Positions 1-9,223 are shown, counted from the first letter of the stretch. The stretch: 64,000 bases of DNA from Bacteroidales bacterium (GCA_015060455.1 SUYM01000014.1:1-64000); one strand, 5' to 3'. Numbers and translations: made by a program. Notes: generated by a model not told the origin, from the letters alone.

Positions 1-1
1 T

Positions 2-568
2 GCTCCTATCACCAACTGCACCAACAGTGGCACTGTCAGCGGCACAGATTACTATGTGGGCGGCATCGCGGGCAGCATCTCCCACAGGGCCACAGCCATC
101 GGCTGCTACAACACCGCAGATGTGACCGGAGGTAGTTATGTGGGCGGCATCGCGGGCTACATGTCGAGCGATTTCGGCGCCACAATCACCAACTGTTACA
201 ACACCGCAGCTATCACCGGCGAAAAACGTGTGGGCGGCATCGCGGGCTTTCATGGAACTGACCGCACCGTCACTAATTGCTACAGCACCGGCACTATCAC
301 TGCCACAGGCACTGACGCTGAGTATGGTGGTGTAGTGGGCAACACGAATGGCGGCACAATCACCAACTGCTATTATTTGAACACCGCTGCATCCGGCGGC
401 ATAAATGGCGCAGATGTGGAAGGTCAGGCAGAAGCCAAGACCGCAGCAGAGTTCGCAAGCGCAGATATGGCAGTACTCTTGAACGGTGACCAAACCGATG
501 TACCGTGGGAATACATTGAGGGCAACGCTACACCTACCCTTAAATTCTTTAATAAAAACAAAAACTGA
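2..568 (+). CDS. GLUG-repeat surface adhesin, C-terminal part (5' end outside window)
   Basis: The frame is open from base 2, so the gene begins upstream of the window and only about 188 residues are seen. The visible part is a run of GLUG-type repeats, each with a VGGIAG or similar core followed by an ITNCYNT-like strand, spaced about 30 residues apart, and a short C-terminal segment ending in LKFFNKNKN. In Bacteroidales such repeats follow a fimbrillin-type N-terminal domain in exported surface lipoproteins; this role is inferred because the signal peptide is not visible. The last about 45 codons and the 3' flank are repeated almost identically at about 1995-2170, where a broken second copy lies. 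It is the only plus-strand gene before the DUF3800 gene. Confidence 0.8.
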   Translation, partial: APITNCTNSGTVSGTDYYVGGIAGSISHRATAIGCYNTADVTGGSYVGGIAGYMSSDFGATITNCYNTAAITGEKRVGGIAGFHGTDRTVTNCYSTGTITATGTDAEYGGVVGNTNGGTITNCYYLNTAASGGINGADVEGQAEAKTAAEFASADMAVLLNGDQTDVPWEYIEGNATPTLKFFNKNKN

Positions 569-830
569 TACTCCGGTATCAGGTTACCCTACGCCGGTAA
601 AGAGCGAATAATCAATTATAGAGCAGGAAGAGGGTGATGCCTCTCCTGCACGCTATGGGATCCCCGGTCGGAGCCGGGGATGACGGGAAAGGGGCCGGCC
701 ATGACGAGGCAATGGTAATGAAATGTTGGCGCGAACGAAACAATAGGGAATGATAATTGTTATTATTATGAACGAGACTTAGAAGATATTGGATTATTGA
801 AATAAATCCGTATCTTTGCAGAAATAGAAA
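569..830. other. Intergenic stretch with hairpins and a dispersed-repeat copy
   Basis: No gene is seen between the GLUG adhesin stop and the promoter-like site near 811. The first about 50 bases are nearly identical to bases 2115-2165. A hairpin with arms GCAGGAAGAGG / CCTCTCCTGC lies at about 621-647 and could end the adhesin transcript, although no T run follows. Bases 660-707 hold a second hairpin (CCCCGG/CCGGGG) followed by GATGACG and GGCCATGACG, the signature of the 'GGCCATGACG' dispersed repeat also found at 2.4 and 59.6 kb. Confidence 0.5.
789..818 (+). promoter_or_regulatory. Bacteroidales-type promoter without an obvious gene
   Basis: TATCTTTG at 811-818 matches the Bacteroidales -7 consensus TAnnTTTG exactly, and TTG at 789-791 sits at about the right distance for the -33 box. 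An ATG follows at 831 but opens only a 31-codon frame that runs into the convergent DUF3800 gene. A hairpin with a T run follows at 884-905. The pair could delimit a short transcript of about 80 nt. Confidence 0.45.
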
Positions 831-883
831 ATGAGTCCTACTCTGTACGAAGGCTTTAGTTCCACTTTAGCGGTTTATGTAGT

Positions 884-905
884 ACAAGCGGGGCTTGTTT
901 CTTTT
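884..905 (+). terminator. Short rho-independent terminator, plus orientation
   Basis: ACAAGC (884-889), loop GGG and GCTTGT (893-898) run directly into TTTCTTTT. The T run is present only in the plus direction, so it does not serve the DUF3800 gene, whose stop codon overlaps its right end. It lies about 70 bases after the orphan promoter at 789-818. Confidence 0.5.
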
Positions 906-1731
906 ATATACACTTCTGATCTCTGAATTCTGCGGGGAGGAACTTCCAGTGACGGTATGGGGTTATCCAGTAGTCCTTTGGAGATTTAGACGGAGTTGTA
1001 TCACAGATGTAGAATACTTTACATCCATTGGATTCTTTGATGAGTTCAACAATGTGGTTATATAGTTTTTCTTTAGCGATAGTCCTTTTGCCTCGCTCAT
1101 TGGTGCCTGGAGTTGTTTCGAGATGTTTCTTATTCAGCACAAATGCCATTGCACCAAGCACTATATCCATACATTGCTGTATGGTGTGCTTCTTAGAGTT
1201 GATTTCCGCAATATCGTCAAGCCTGATCTTCAGACGCGCCTTCCTGAACTGCCAGAATTTCTGTAATGACAGAATGTGGGCCTTGAATGCGTCACGCTGA
1301 TCCAATGGATATGGAATCTCATCGAAATATAGTCTGAGATAGACGTCCTTATCAGCCGGACCATCATGATGAGGCAGACCAAAAGAGTGTTTTACGAATT
1401 GATAATAAAGCAGAGAGTATCTGTTCTGAATCTGCTCCGGGCTGAGTCCTGACGGCACATGCGGAGTCTCTTTGAACATGATTCTTACTTTAAGACGATT
1501 CCGTTTTACATAACTGAAAAACAGATCGATCATCTGAATGTATTTGTCAAGGTAGTTCTCGGTTACCCTCGACCATTTGATTTCATTGAGCAGGTTTAGT
1601 TCCTGTTTCTTCGCCTCTAGAGTATCTTTGATTTCATCGAAATCTCCACTCCTCACAAGTACTCCTCCGAAGAAGTCTGAGTAGTACTTTCCGTCCGTAA
1701 CGGACTCATCACAATAGATAATGTACTCCAT
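904..1731 (-). CDS. DUF3800 domain protein
   Basis: The protein of about 275 residues opens with MEYIIYCDES followed by a hydrophobic GGVLV segment. This N-terminal acidic CDES motif is typical of DUF3800, a family usually predicted to have an RNase H-like fold and frequent in phage-related and defence neighbourhoods; its biochemical role is not established. A second acidic patch (LRLYFDEI) lies mid-protein. A frame extension upstream to 1770 exists, but a -7-like TACCTTTA lies inside it (1759-1766), so the start at 1731 is preferred. The gene is opposite to, and lies between, two copies of the adhesin 3' end. This suggests accessory DNA brought in with, or trapped by, that duplication. Its neighbours do not suggest a partner gene. 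Confidence 0.72.
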   Translation of the reverse strand: MEYIIYCDESVTDGKYYSDFFGGVLVRSGDFDEIKDTLEAKKQELNLLNEIKWSRVTENYLDKYIQMIDLFFSYVKRNRLKVRIMFKETPHVPSGLSPEQIQNRYSLLYYQFVKHSFGLPHHDGPADKDVYLRLYFDEIPYPLDQRDAFKAHILSLQKFWQFRKARLKIRLDDIAEINSKKHTIQQCMDIVLGAMAFVLNKKHLETTPGTNERGKRTIAKEKLYNHIVELIKESNGCKVFYICDTTPSKSPKDYWITPYRHWKFLPAEFRDQKCI

Positions 1732-1802
1732 ATCTCTCTTCACTTTATGTTTGGGTGTTAAAGGTAGCATAATTTTCTTGATTACTTGTAGTTTGTTAGA
1801 AA

Positions 1803-2117
1803 TTGTATGATCCAGTCGGCGTGGATTACGACAACTACGACTACCTCTATGGCGAGGATGCGCCGCTGACCAGCAACCCAGCCACCATCAAGATGAAGCA
1901 CTTGATGGCAAAGGTGACGGTAAATGTTACCACGGGCACAGATATTGACGCGGGCGAGATCAGCCACAGGGCCACAGCTATCGGCTGCTACAACATCGCA
2001 GCAGAGTTCGCAAGCGCAGATATGGCAGTCCTCTTGAACGGTGACCAAACCGATGTACCGTGGGAATACATTGAGGGCAACGCTGCACCTACCCTTAAAT
2101 TCTTTAATAAAAACTGA
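1803..2117 (+). pseudogene. Decayed fimbrillin/GLUG adhesin, second copy
   Basis: There is no proper start: a TAG stop at 1797-1799 in this frame precedes the open stretch, which begins only with TTG. The first about 50 codons resemble the fimbrillin-family N-terminal domain (KHLMAKVTVNV). They then switch abruptly to one GLUG unit (SHRATAIGCYN), and then directly to the C-terminal segment (AAEFASADMAVLLNGDQTDV), which is near-identical to the gene at the left edge. The stretch is therefore a remnant with the start and most of the middle deleted. The homology continues about 50 bases past the stop. It was probably made by recombination between tandem copies. It is unlikely to be expressed as a working protein. 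Confidence 0.75.
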
Positions 2118-2171
2118 TACTCCGGTATCAGGTTACCCTACGCCGGTAAAGAGCGAATAAACAATTATAGG

Positions 2172-2249
2172 GCAGATGGTTATCCTGTTGGAATGCTGTA
2201 TGAAGAAGTTTGTGCATCAGGCCTGGCAATTCGTTGTGTGAAAGAATAA
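2172..2249 (+). pseudogene. C-terminal remnant of a FISUMP-domain protein
   Basis: Reading from 2172 gives 25 codons ending in SGLAIRCVKE and a TAA stop. The pattern (V/I)RC(V/M)K at the extreme C-terminus is characteristic of the Fibrobacter succinogenes major paralogous (FISUMP) domain; the intact FISUMP protein at 40.8-43.0 kb ends with a similar NIRCMK. There is no start codon or upstream domain here, because the sequence joins directly to the flank shared with the left-edge adhesin. A strong terminator follows, as expected behind a former gene end. Confidence 0.5.
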
Positions 2250-2273
2250 TAAATGAATTTGAATATCCTTGAG

Positions 2274-2304
2274 AGCGTCACAGACTAAACCCTGTGGCGC
2301 TTTT
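2274..2304 (+). terminator. Rho-independent terminator
   Basis: AGCGTCACAG (2274-2283) pairs with CTGTGGCGCT (2292-2301) with one G-T wobble and an eight-base loop, followed by TTTT. It sits 25 bases after the FISUMP remnant stop and points the same way. Confidence 0.65.
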
Positions 2305-2364
2305 AGTAGTTGTTATAGGCTGGCGGTGAAAATAATCCGGGGAGGAGATGTCCGGTGGATGAAG

Positions 2365-2427
2365 GATGGCCGATCAGGTCGGCCATGACGTGGACCGACC
2401 GTCATTGCTGGCTTGACCGGCAATCTC
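2365..2427. repeat. Dispersed repeat, 'GGCCATGACG ... CAATCT' type
   Basis: GATGGCCGATCAGGTCGGCC forms a short hairpin followed by ATGACG. The oppositely phased CGTCATTGCTGGCTTGACCG then follows, continuing GCAATCTC. The same two modules occur together at 59.6-59.73 kb. It lies in a gene-free spacer. Confidence 0.6.
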
Positions 2428-2453
2428 AAGAGGTCGGGTGTCAGTTTTAGTAC

Positions 2454-2622
2454 TTAGACAAGGATGCCCATCTCGTCCATGCGGCTTTCAGCAATCTTCA
2501 GAGTCAATATTGTGATTCACGACGTAGCCTTTGAGCATATACTGTTCAAGAACGGAAGTCGCCCATTGCCTGAAGGCTGTGGCCCATATAGTCTCATTTG
2601 AGGCATCAACTATCGCCTCCAT
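2454..2622 (-). pseudogene. Remnant of a RhuM-family gene
   Basis: The minus strand from 2622 encodes 44 residues containing AFRQWATSVLEQYMLKGYVV, very like the FR-WAT-VL-EYL-KG signature of the RhuM ('virulence protein') family. The frame stops at 2488-2490. Shifting frame gives KIAESRMDEM just downstream, which resembles the C-terminal AE-R-M portion of the same family before a TAA at 2454-2456. Most of the gene is absent, so it is read as a fragment with an internal deletion. The identification rests on motif memory and is moderate only. Confidence 0.45.
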
Positions 2623-2774
2623 TTTTCAAAACGACCGTGACAAAAATCCGCTTATTTTTCTTACTGTCGTCCCATTTTCAGGTTCAAATGATGTTTCCGG
2701 GAGTGCCCGCAACAAAAAAGCGGCATGTGCATATCTTACACATACCACTTTATTTATCGGACCGGTGCGGAAGG

Positions 2775-3323
2775 TCACTGCTGCGGGTCCTGGAGGGCTT
2801 CGATGTTTCTGCTCTGATCGACCCAGATGAGTTTGGAGGTGTCATATCCACGGCTCTCCGCTTCGGTGAGGATCATCTGGAGGAGGTCTGGATCAGGCAC
2901 CGGGGTTCGGGACAGTATCCATAAATACTTCTCCGCCTTGCTGCCGACGAGGGATATCTGGTAATTCTCATCAACCATCATGACATTGTAATCGGAATAG
3001 AAGAACAGGAAGAACGACACCCGCAATGCTCCCGGTTCGCCGGTCGGGTCAGGGTATTTGGCCTTTCCTTCTGCCAGTTTGAACTTACCGTTTTTCCAAC
3101 CTGTGTTCAGCACCACTACCTTGCCGTTGTCCTGAAGGATATATTCAGCCATAGTATTGTCCATTCCGCGTTCAAAACTATGGTCATATCTGGCTATTTC
3201 ATACCACTCGCCCAGATAGCGGGACAGATCAAATTCATCCACTGTTGAATTATCGAAGTCCTTTGAGCATGAGGACAATGGCAGGAGCCCGGCCAGAATA
3301 GCCGCAAAAATCAGACGTTTCAT
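2775..3323 (-). CDS. Lipocalin-family lipoprotein (Blc-like)
   Basis: The product of 182 residues has a lipoprotein signal peptide (LLPLSSC) and, shortly after, GEWYEIARYD, the GxW motif of bacterial lipocalins. The C-terminal WILSRTPVPD is another Blc hallmark. The length matches the family (about 175-180). Bacterial lipocalins are outer-membrane-anchored beta-barrels that bind lysophospholipids or other small hydrophobic ligands and are tied to envelope stress; the ligand here is unknown. The start at 3323 is chosen because the signal peptide begins there; a frame extension of 11 codons upstream adds nothing family-like. It appears to be a single-gene unit next to the decayed adhesin region. 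Confidence 0.85.
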   Translation of the reverse strand: MKRLIFAAILAGLLPLSSCSKDFDNSTVDEFDLSRYLGEWYEIARYDHSFERGMDNTMAEYILQDNGKVVVLNTGWKNGKFKLAEGKAKYPDPTGEPGALRVSFFLFFYSDYNVMMVDENYQISLVGSKAEKYLWILSRTPVPDPDLLQMILTEAESRGYDTSKLIWVDQSRNIEALQDPQQ

Positions 3324-3401
3324 AAATAGTACATTTTTAATTATTACGTCCCGCACAGGTCAAAAACCGTTCCAAGAACTGCCGGTTCATATTTACCAGA
3401 A

Positions 3402-3446
3402 AACTGTCCCGGATACTCCCCCAAAAAGAGGGTACCCGGGACAGTT
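3402..3446. terminator. Large hairpin downstream of the GH88 gene
   Basis: AACTGTCCCGG (3402-3412) pairs perfectly with CCGGGACAGTT (3436-3446). A second imperfect inverted repeat with shared sub-motifs (GGAACCC ... GGGTCCCGGA) follows at about 3460-3500. They lie between the GH88 stop and the lipocalin start and could end the GH88 transcript, but there is no clear T run. Confidence 0.4.
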
Positions 3447-3515
3447 CCGCTGCATTTTCTTCCGGAACCCTCCTTCAACATTGAAGACTGGGTCCCGGAG
3501 GACTGTTTGAAATGA

Positions 3516-4709
3516 TTAAAGATTTCTCCAGCGCATCAGGGCTTCAAGGAAATAGTAGTCTGCATAGGTCAGAGGAACATCGACCTCCGAGTTCTTTGTC
3601 CTGTGTCCTGTGCTGTGCTTGAGAAGGAAACCATAGACCTCACCTTCCGCTGCAAGATATTCCTCGCTGGCAAGAGACCTGAGCATGGTCTCTGCCACTG
3701 CAAGATAGCGTGCAGACTTTTCAGCATCCACATATTTGCTGAGTTCTATGAGACCGCATGACATGATTGCTGCCGCAGAAGCGTCCTTCACATCATTCGG
3801 AACCTCCGGTGCATCAAAGTCCCAATATGGGATGCCGTCCTCAGGAAGACGCGGTATGATGTACTCTGCAACTGCTATCGCATGTTCAAGCATCTTCGGA
3901 TCCTGTGTGAAACGATATACCATCGGGAATGAATACAGAGCCCAGGACTGACCGCGGGCCCATGCAGAGTCCTCAGAATAGCCCTGTCCTCCATATACCT
4001 TGATGATTTCTCCTGTTTCAGGGTCATAATCAAGGATATGTCTTGTGCTGTTATCCTCTCTGAAATGGTTCTTCATTGTCGTATATGCATGGGTGACGGC
4101 AATATTCTTCAATGAATCCGGTCCGCCGAGTTCAAAAGCCTTGAAGAGGAGTTCAAGGTTCATCATGTTGTCGATGATGACAGGGAAGGTATATTTCTTA
4201 TTGTCCCATGAACGGGTACATCCCACCTCCGGATCGAAACGGGTTGCAAGCGAATTTGCTCCATCCACAATCACCGGCACGCAAAGTGAGTCCTTTGTTA
4301 TGCGCAGATTGTTTCCGTATGTACACATAAGTTGGAATCCTATATCATGGTCGTCAGTACGATACCTCAACGGCTCCAGGCCTGCCTGATATTTGAGTGC
4401 CAGATCCTTATATTTCTCATCTGCGGTATATTCATATACATACCAGAGTGAACCAGGATAAAAGCCTGAGCACCACCATTTGTAACCGCTGGTCCATAGG
4501 GTGCCGTCGTCATTGATAGAGCGGGGATAAACCGGTTCTCCCGGATTGGCCAGAGCCACCGAGTCAATATTGGCATCAAGGACAAGGAACTGAGCAGCAG
4601 CCCTTTCAAATACCCGGGCAGTGAGTTCCTCCATGCTTTCCTGTCTGCAACACGAAGCAGACAGTGCTGCAACGGCCAGGAATAAACAGATTTTCATGTT
4701 AAGTTTCAT
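3516..4709 (-). CDS. GH88 unsaturated glucuronyl hydrolase, lipoprotein
   Basis: The product of 397 residues resembles d-4,5-unsaturated beta-glucuronyl hydrolases, which remove the unsaturated uronic acid that polysaccharide lyases leave at the non-reducing end. Both acidic positions of the family are visible: Asp122 in HDIGF and Asp180 in IIDNMMNLELL. The aromatic SGYKWWCSGFYPGSLWY segment that lines the (alpha/alpha)6 barrel is also present. The N-terminus carries a lipobox-like ALSASC, so it is probably anchored in the periplasm. The start could also be Met5 (4697). It is divergent from the acyltransferase gene with -7 boxes for both in the 109-base spacer. The two lyases in the main locus would supply its substrate. 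Confidence 0.9.
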   Translation of the reverse strand: MKLNMKICLFLAVAALSASCCRQESMEELTARVFERAAAQFLVLDANIDSVALANPGEPVYPRSINDDGTLWTSGYKWWCSGFYPGSLWYVYEYTADEKYKDLALKYQAGLEPLRYRTDDHDIGFQLMCTYGNNLRITKDSLCVPVIVDGANSLATRFDPEVGCTRSWDNKKYTFPVIIDNMMNLELLFKAFELGGPDSLKNIAVTHAYTTMKNHFREDNSTRHILDYDPETGEIIKVYGGQGYSEDSAWARGQSWALYSFPMVYRFTQDPKMLEHAIAVAEYIIPRLPEDGIPYWDFDAPEVPNDVKDASAAAIMSCGLIELSKYVDAEKSARYLAVAETMLRSLASEEYLAAEGEVYGFLLKHSTGHRTKNSEVDVPLTYADYYFLEALMRWRNL

Positions 4710-4741
4710 ATAATTGGATTTTAAATGGTTTTCATATCAAA

Positions 4742-4749
4742 CAAAGGTA
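4742..4749 (-). promoter_or_regulatory. -7 box for the GH88 gene
   Basis: The complement reads TACCTTTG, an exact TAnnTTTG match, 33 bases before the GH88 start. No convincing -33 box is seen. Confidence 0.45.
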
Positions 4750-4778
4750 ACAAATATGCTCAAATCATAAAAATAAGT

Positions 4779-4786
4779 TACATTTG
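4779..4786 (+). promoter_or_regulatory. -7 box for the acyltransferase/DUF2264 pair
   Basis: TACATTTG matches TAnnTTTG exactly, 33 bases before the acyltransferase ATG and mirror-symmetric with the GH88 promoter. Confidence 0.45.
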
Positions 4787-4818
4787 CAAGAGCGAAATCA
4801 TCAAAAGGAACCACACCT

Positions 4819-5862
4819 ATGGCATCAACCCTGAAACGAGACCCGTCAATTGACCTGATGCGCTTCATCGGTCTTACACTTATAATTCTTGCACATCTCT
4901 ATATGCCCAAAGAATGGGTCCTGTTCCAATTCCGCACATTTGATGTACCCTTGATGATATTCACCTCCGGACTGGCTTTCTCCGGGAAGAATACAGGGGC
5001 ATATATTCCTTTCATATTTAAACGCACCCTGAGACTGATAATCCCTGTATATATCTTCGTTTCCCTGTACATGCTGTTCTGCCCGTTCCTTCATGAGCAC
5101 GGGTGGCTGAAAGATTTCAACATGGAAATAGTCAAGGGTACATACGCTTTGAGGCTTAATCCAAGCATCGGTTATGTGTGGATCATCAGGATATTCCTTA
5201 TGGTGATGCTGGTGACTCCGCTGCTTATAAAGATTGAAAAGAAGGTCACCAACAGGTTTGCCTTTTATGGGATATTGGCATGCATGCTGGCAATTCAGGT
5301 CGGTCTGCGCATCTGGTCCAAGGGATTCAGATCCGAAAGTCAGTTGACAAATATCCTTGTAAAGGATTGGGTGGCATACATTTTCGGATACTCCAGCATA
5401 TTCCTGATGGGTCTGAGATTCAGAAAGTGCGAGTGGAAGGAAAAGTTAGCGGTAATAGTTGTTCTGGCGGCAGCCATGGGTGCGATGGCCCTGCTTATGG
5501 AAAGCCCTAACGGCAACCGTTTCTTCTTCATGAACGATTTCAAGTATCCGCCACATGCATATTTCCTGGTCTGGGGCGCTCTCATAAGTTGCATTTTATG
5601 GGCGACAGCGAAGTGGTGGACATTCGTGCTGAACAACAGCCTGTTCGTCTTCATCGGTCAGAATACAATATGGATATACCTCTGGCATATTCCTTTTGTA
5701 AATATTTTTCTATACGGTCCGCTGGACGGATATCCATATCCAGTCAGGTACATCTGCATCTATGCCGCATCTGTCGCGATATACGCGATACAATATAATA
5801 TCGTAAAGGCCATCGAAAGGAAATGGCCCAAGAATCCTGTGACCAGATATTTTGTCGGATAG
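4819..5862 (+). CDS. Acyltransferase 3 family membrane protein
   Basis: The 347-residue protein is almost wholly hydrophobic, with about ten predicted membrane helices. It begins with the family signature IDLMRFIGLTLIILAH, holding the conserved Arg15 and His26. Acyltransferase-3 proteins transfer acetyl or other acyl groups across the inner membrane to sugars of surface polysaccharides; the acceptor here is unknown. The gene shares a probable transcript with the DUF2264 gene, which begins 16 bases after its stop. An acyl-transferring enzyme beside catabolic genes is uncommon and could reflect self-glycan decoration more than catabolism. Confidence 0.82.
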   Translation: MASTLKRDPSIDLMRFIGLTLIILAHLYMPKEWVLFQFRTFDVPLMIFTSGLAFSGKNTGAYIPFIFKRTLRLIIPVYIFVSLYMLFCPFLHEHGWLKDFNMEIVKGTYALRLNPSIGYVWIIRIFLMVMLVTPLLIKIEKKVTNRFAFYGILACMLAIQVGLRIWSKGFRSESQLTNILVKDWVAYIFGYSSIFLMGLRFRKCEWKEKLAVIVVLAAAMGAMALLMESPNGNRFFFMNDFKYPPHAYFLVWGALISCILWATAKWWTFVLNNSLFVFIGQNTIWIYLWHIPFVNIFLYGPLDGYPYPVRYICIYAASVAIYAIQYNIVKAIERKWPKNPVTRYFVG

Positions 5863-5878
5863 TATTACACGATAGTTT

Positions 5879-7096
5879 ATGAAACAGACAGTCATCTTAT
5901 TTGCATCAGCCTGCATCCTGCTCCTGTCCGCCTGTCAGGAGGAAAAGGTTAACACTCCTCAACAGGACCGTCAGTTCTGGGTGGAGCAACTTGTAAAAAT
6001 AGCAGACCCTGTCATCAGCAACACCGCTGCTGGCACTCTGAAACAGAATATGCCGTATGAGGGGCATCCGGACAAGGACACAAGAAAATACTCCTACCTT
6101 GAAGCCTTCGGCAGGACCTTGTGCGGCATTGCACCATGGATCGAGGGCGATGAGAATGATCTGGGCTTGAAGGAAAAATATCGCGATATGACCCGCGCAG
6201 CATTAGCCAATGCCGTAGATTCGACATCTGCCGACTATATGCAGTTCAAGGGCGGTCCACAATACCTTGTAGATGCCGCATACCTTGCGCAAGGATTGCT
6301 CCGCGCCCCGGTGCAGTTGTGGGAGAAATCCTCGGACAAGACCAGGTCCGACATAATCACAGCACTGAAAGACACCCGCGTGATCAAACCGTACAATAAC
6401 AACTGGCTGCTGTTTGCCTCGATTGTTGAGGCGGCAATCCTGAAATTCACAGGAGAGTGCGACACGGAAAGACTGACCCATGGCGTAAAAATGTTTGTAA
6501 ACGAATGGTACAAAGGTGATTCATTCTATGGTGACGGTCCCAAGTTCCACATGGATTATTATAACAGTTATGTCATACATCCTATGTTGATGGATGTACT
6601 TGCAGTGATGGTGGAATATGGCATAGAAGGGGCTGAACTCATGGATATCGAGCATGTCCGTCATGCACGATATGCTGAAATCCTCGAACGCATGGTGGCT
6701 CCTGACGGCACCTACCCTGTGCTTGGACGTTCAATCTCCGCATGTCGCTGCGGCACCTTCCAGGTGCTTTCACAGGCCGCGCTTATAGGCAACCTCCCAC
6801 AGACTGTGACCCCGGGACAGGCCCGTTCCGTTCTGACCGCAGTCATCAGACGCCAGTTCGAGAATACTGAAAACTTCACCGAAGAAGGATGGCTCCGTAT
6901 CGGTTTTGCCGGTCACCAGCCTGAAATGGCGGAAAAGTATGTCAACAACGGCAGCCTGTATCATTGCACGACAGCCTTCCTCGCTCTCGGACTGCCGGCC
7001 GATGACCCGTTCTGGACAGAGCCATATACACCATGGACCGGAATCAAGGCCTGGTCAGGACAGAAGATAGAAGGAGACCATGCAATAAAGAAATAA
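5879..7096 (+). CDS. DUF2264 family lipoprotein, probable glycoside hydrolase
   Basis: The 405-residue product has a lipoprotein signal (LLLSAC). It then carries the DUF2264 pattern: RKYSYLEAFGRTLCGIAPW, an NNWLLFA segment, then DGPKFHMDYYNSYVIHPM, and a C-terminal LGRSISACRCG/LRIGFAGHQ region. The fold is an (alpha/alpha)-barrel; members have been linked to beta-glucuronidase activity (CAZy GH154, from memory). That would fit with the GH88 enzyme encoded divergently. It is translated just after the acyltransferase gene and ends at a strong terminator shared with groEL. No unusual truncation is seen. Confidence 0.78.
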   Translation: MKQTVILFASACILLLSACQEEKVNTPQQDRQFWVEQLVKIADPVISNTAAGTLKQNMPYEGHPDKDTRKYSYLEAFGRTLCGIAPWIEGDENDLGLKEKYRDMTRAALANAVDSTSADYMQFKGGPQYLVDAAYLAQGLLRAPVQLWEKSSDKTRSDIITALKDTRVIKPYNNNWLLFASIVEAAILKFTGECDTERLTHGVKMFVNEWYKGDSFYGDGPKFHMDYYNSYVIHPMLMDVLAVMVEYGIEGAELMDIEHVRHARYAEILERMVAPDGTYPVLGRSISACRCGTFQVLSQAALIGNLPQTVTPGQARSVLTAVIRRQFENTENFTEEGWLRIGFAGHQPEMAEKYVNNGSLYHCTTAFLALGLPADDPFWTEPYTPWTGIKAWSGQKIEGDHAIKK

Positions 7097-7140
7097 AAAC
7101 GAGGCGGCTACCCTTTCATGGATGACCGCCTCGTTTTTTA
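7097..7140. terminator. Bidirectional terminator between DUF2264 gene and groEL
   Basis: AAACGAGGCGG (7097-7107) pairs perfectly with CCGCCTCGTTT (7127-7137), flanked by A-rich and T-rich runs, so it can stop transcripts from both converging genes. Confidence 0.85.
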
Positions 7141-7154
7141 TTGTCCGTGTCAGA

Positions 7155-8831
<1,677 letters not shown>

Positions 8832-9098
8832 TTACAATACTGCTAAAATATCTGTCTGCTTCATTATAAGGTAGTCCTTTCCGTCAACTGACACCTCTGT
8901 TCCCGAGTATTTGCCATAGATGACAACATCACCAACCTTCACTTCCATAGGCTCGTCCTTCTTGCCGGGGCCTGCCGCCACTACGGTTCCCTGCTGAGGC
9001 TTTTCCTTTGCTGTGTCAGGAATATACAGTCCTGACGCTGTCTGTGTCTCTGCCGCTTTAGGCTCTACCACGACACGGTCTGCTAATGGTCTGATCAT
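8832..9098 (-). CDS. groS: GroES 10-kDa co-chaperonin
   Basis: The 88-residue protein is the lid of the GroEL chamber. It begins with [12 protein letters not shown], carries the mobile loop region ([18 protein letters not shown]), and ends with the [13 protein letters not shown] terminal strand; it is slightly shorter than the common 94-97 residues. It precedes groEL on the same strand, and no gene lies between them. Its own upstream region contains a dispersed repeat at 9134-9172 and the terminator of the mutarotase gene. A promoter is not obvious; the AT-rich bases 9100-9125 are the likeliest place. Confidence 0.97.
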   Translation of the reverse strand: MIRPLADRVVVEPKAAETQTASGLYIPDTAKEKPQQGTVVAAGPGKKDEPMEVKVGDVVIYGKYSGTEVSVDGKDYLIMKQTDILAVL

Positions 9099-9133
9099 AA
9101 TATTGTTTGTTTTATAGTTAATTTTCTGGTTTT

Positions 9134-9172
9134 AGATCCTTCGACTCCGCTGCGCTCTGCTCAGGATGACAG
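9134..9172. repeat. Dispersed repeat upstream of groES
   Basis: AGATCCTTCGACTCCGCTGC, continuing GCTCTGCTCAGGATGACAG, is a longer member of the same family as the copy at 8796. It lies 36 bases upstream of the groES start. Confidence 0.7.
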
Positions 9173-9189
9173 TAAGGATAAGGACAAAC

Positions 9190-9219
9190 AAAATGCCAGT
9201 CGGAAAAGACTGACATTTT
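9190..9219 (-). terminator. Terminator of the mutarotase gene
   Basis: AAAATGCCAGTC (9190-9201) pairs with GACTGACATTTT (9208-9219) around a GGAAAA loop, starting five bases after the mutarotase stop. On the minus strand a TTTTGTTTGT tract follows. Confidence 0.7.
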
Positions 9220-9223
9220 GTCA

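Noticed and set aside
831..926. 31-codon frame after the orphan promoter
   Set aside because: No family resemblance, and it overlaps the 3' end of the DUF3800 gene; an RNA explanation is at least as likely.
2531..2924. Two overlapping plus-strand open frames of about 100 codons
   Set aside because: They have no recognisable domain, overlap each other, and run antisense into the lipocalin gene and the RhuM-like remnant.
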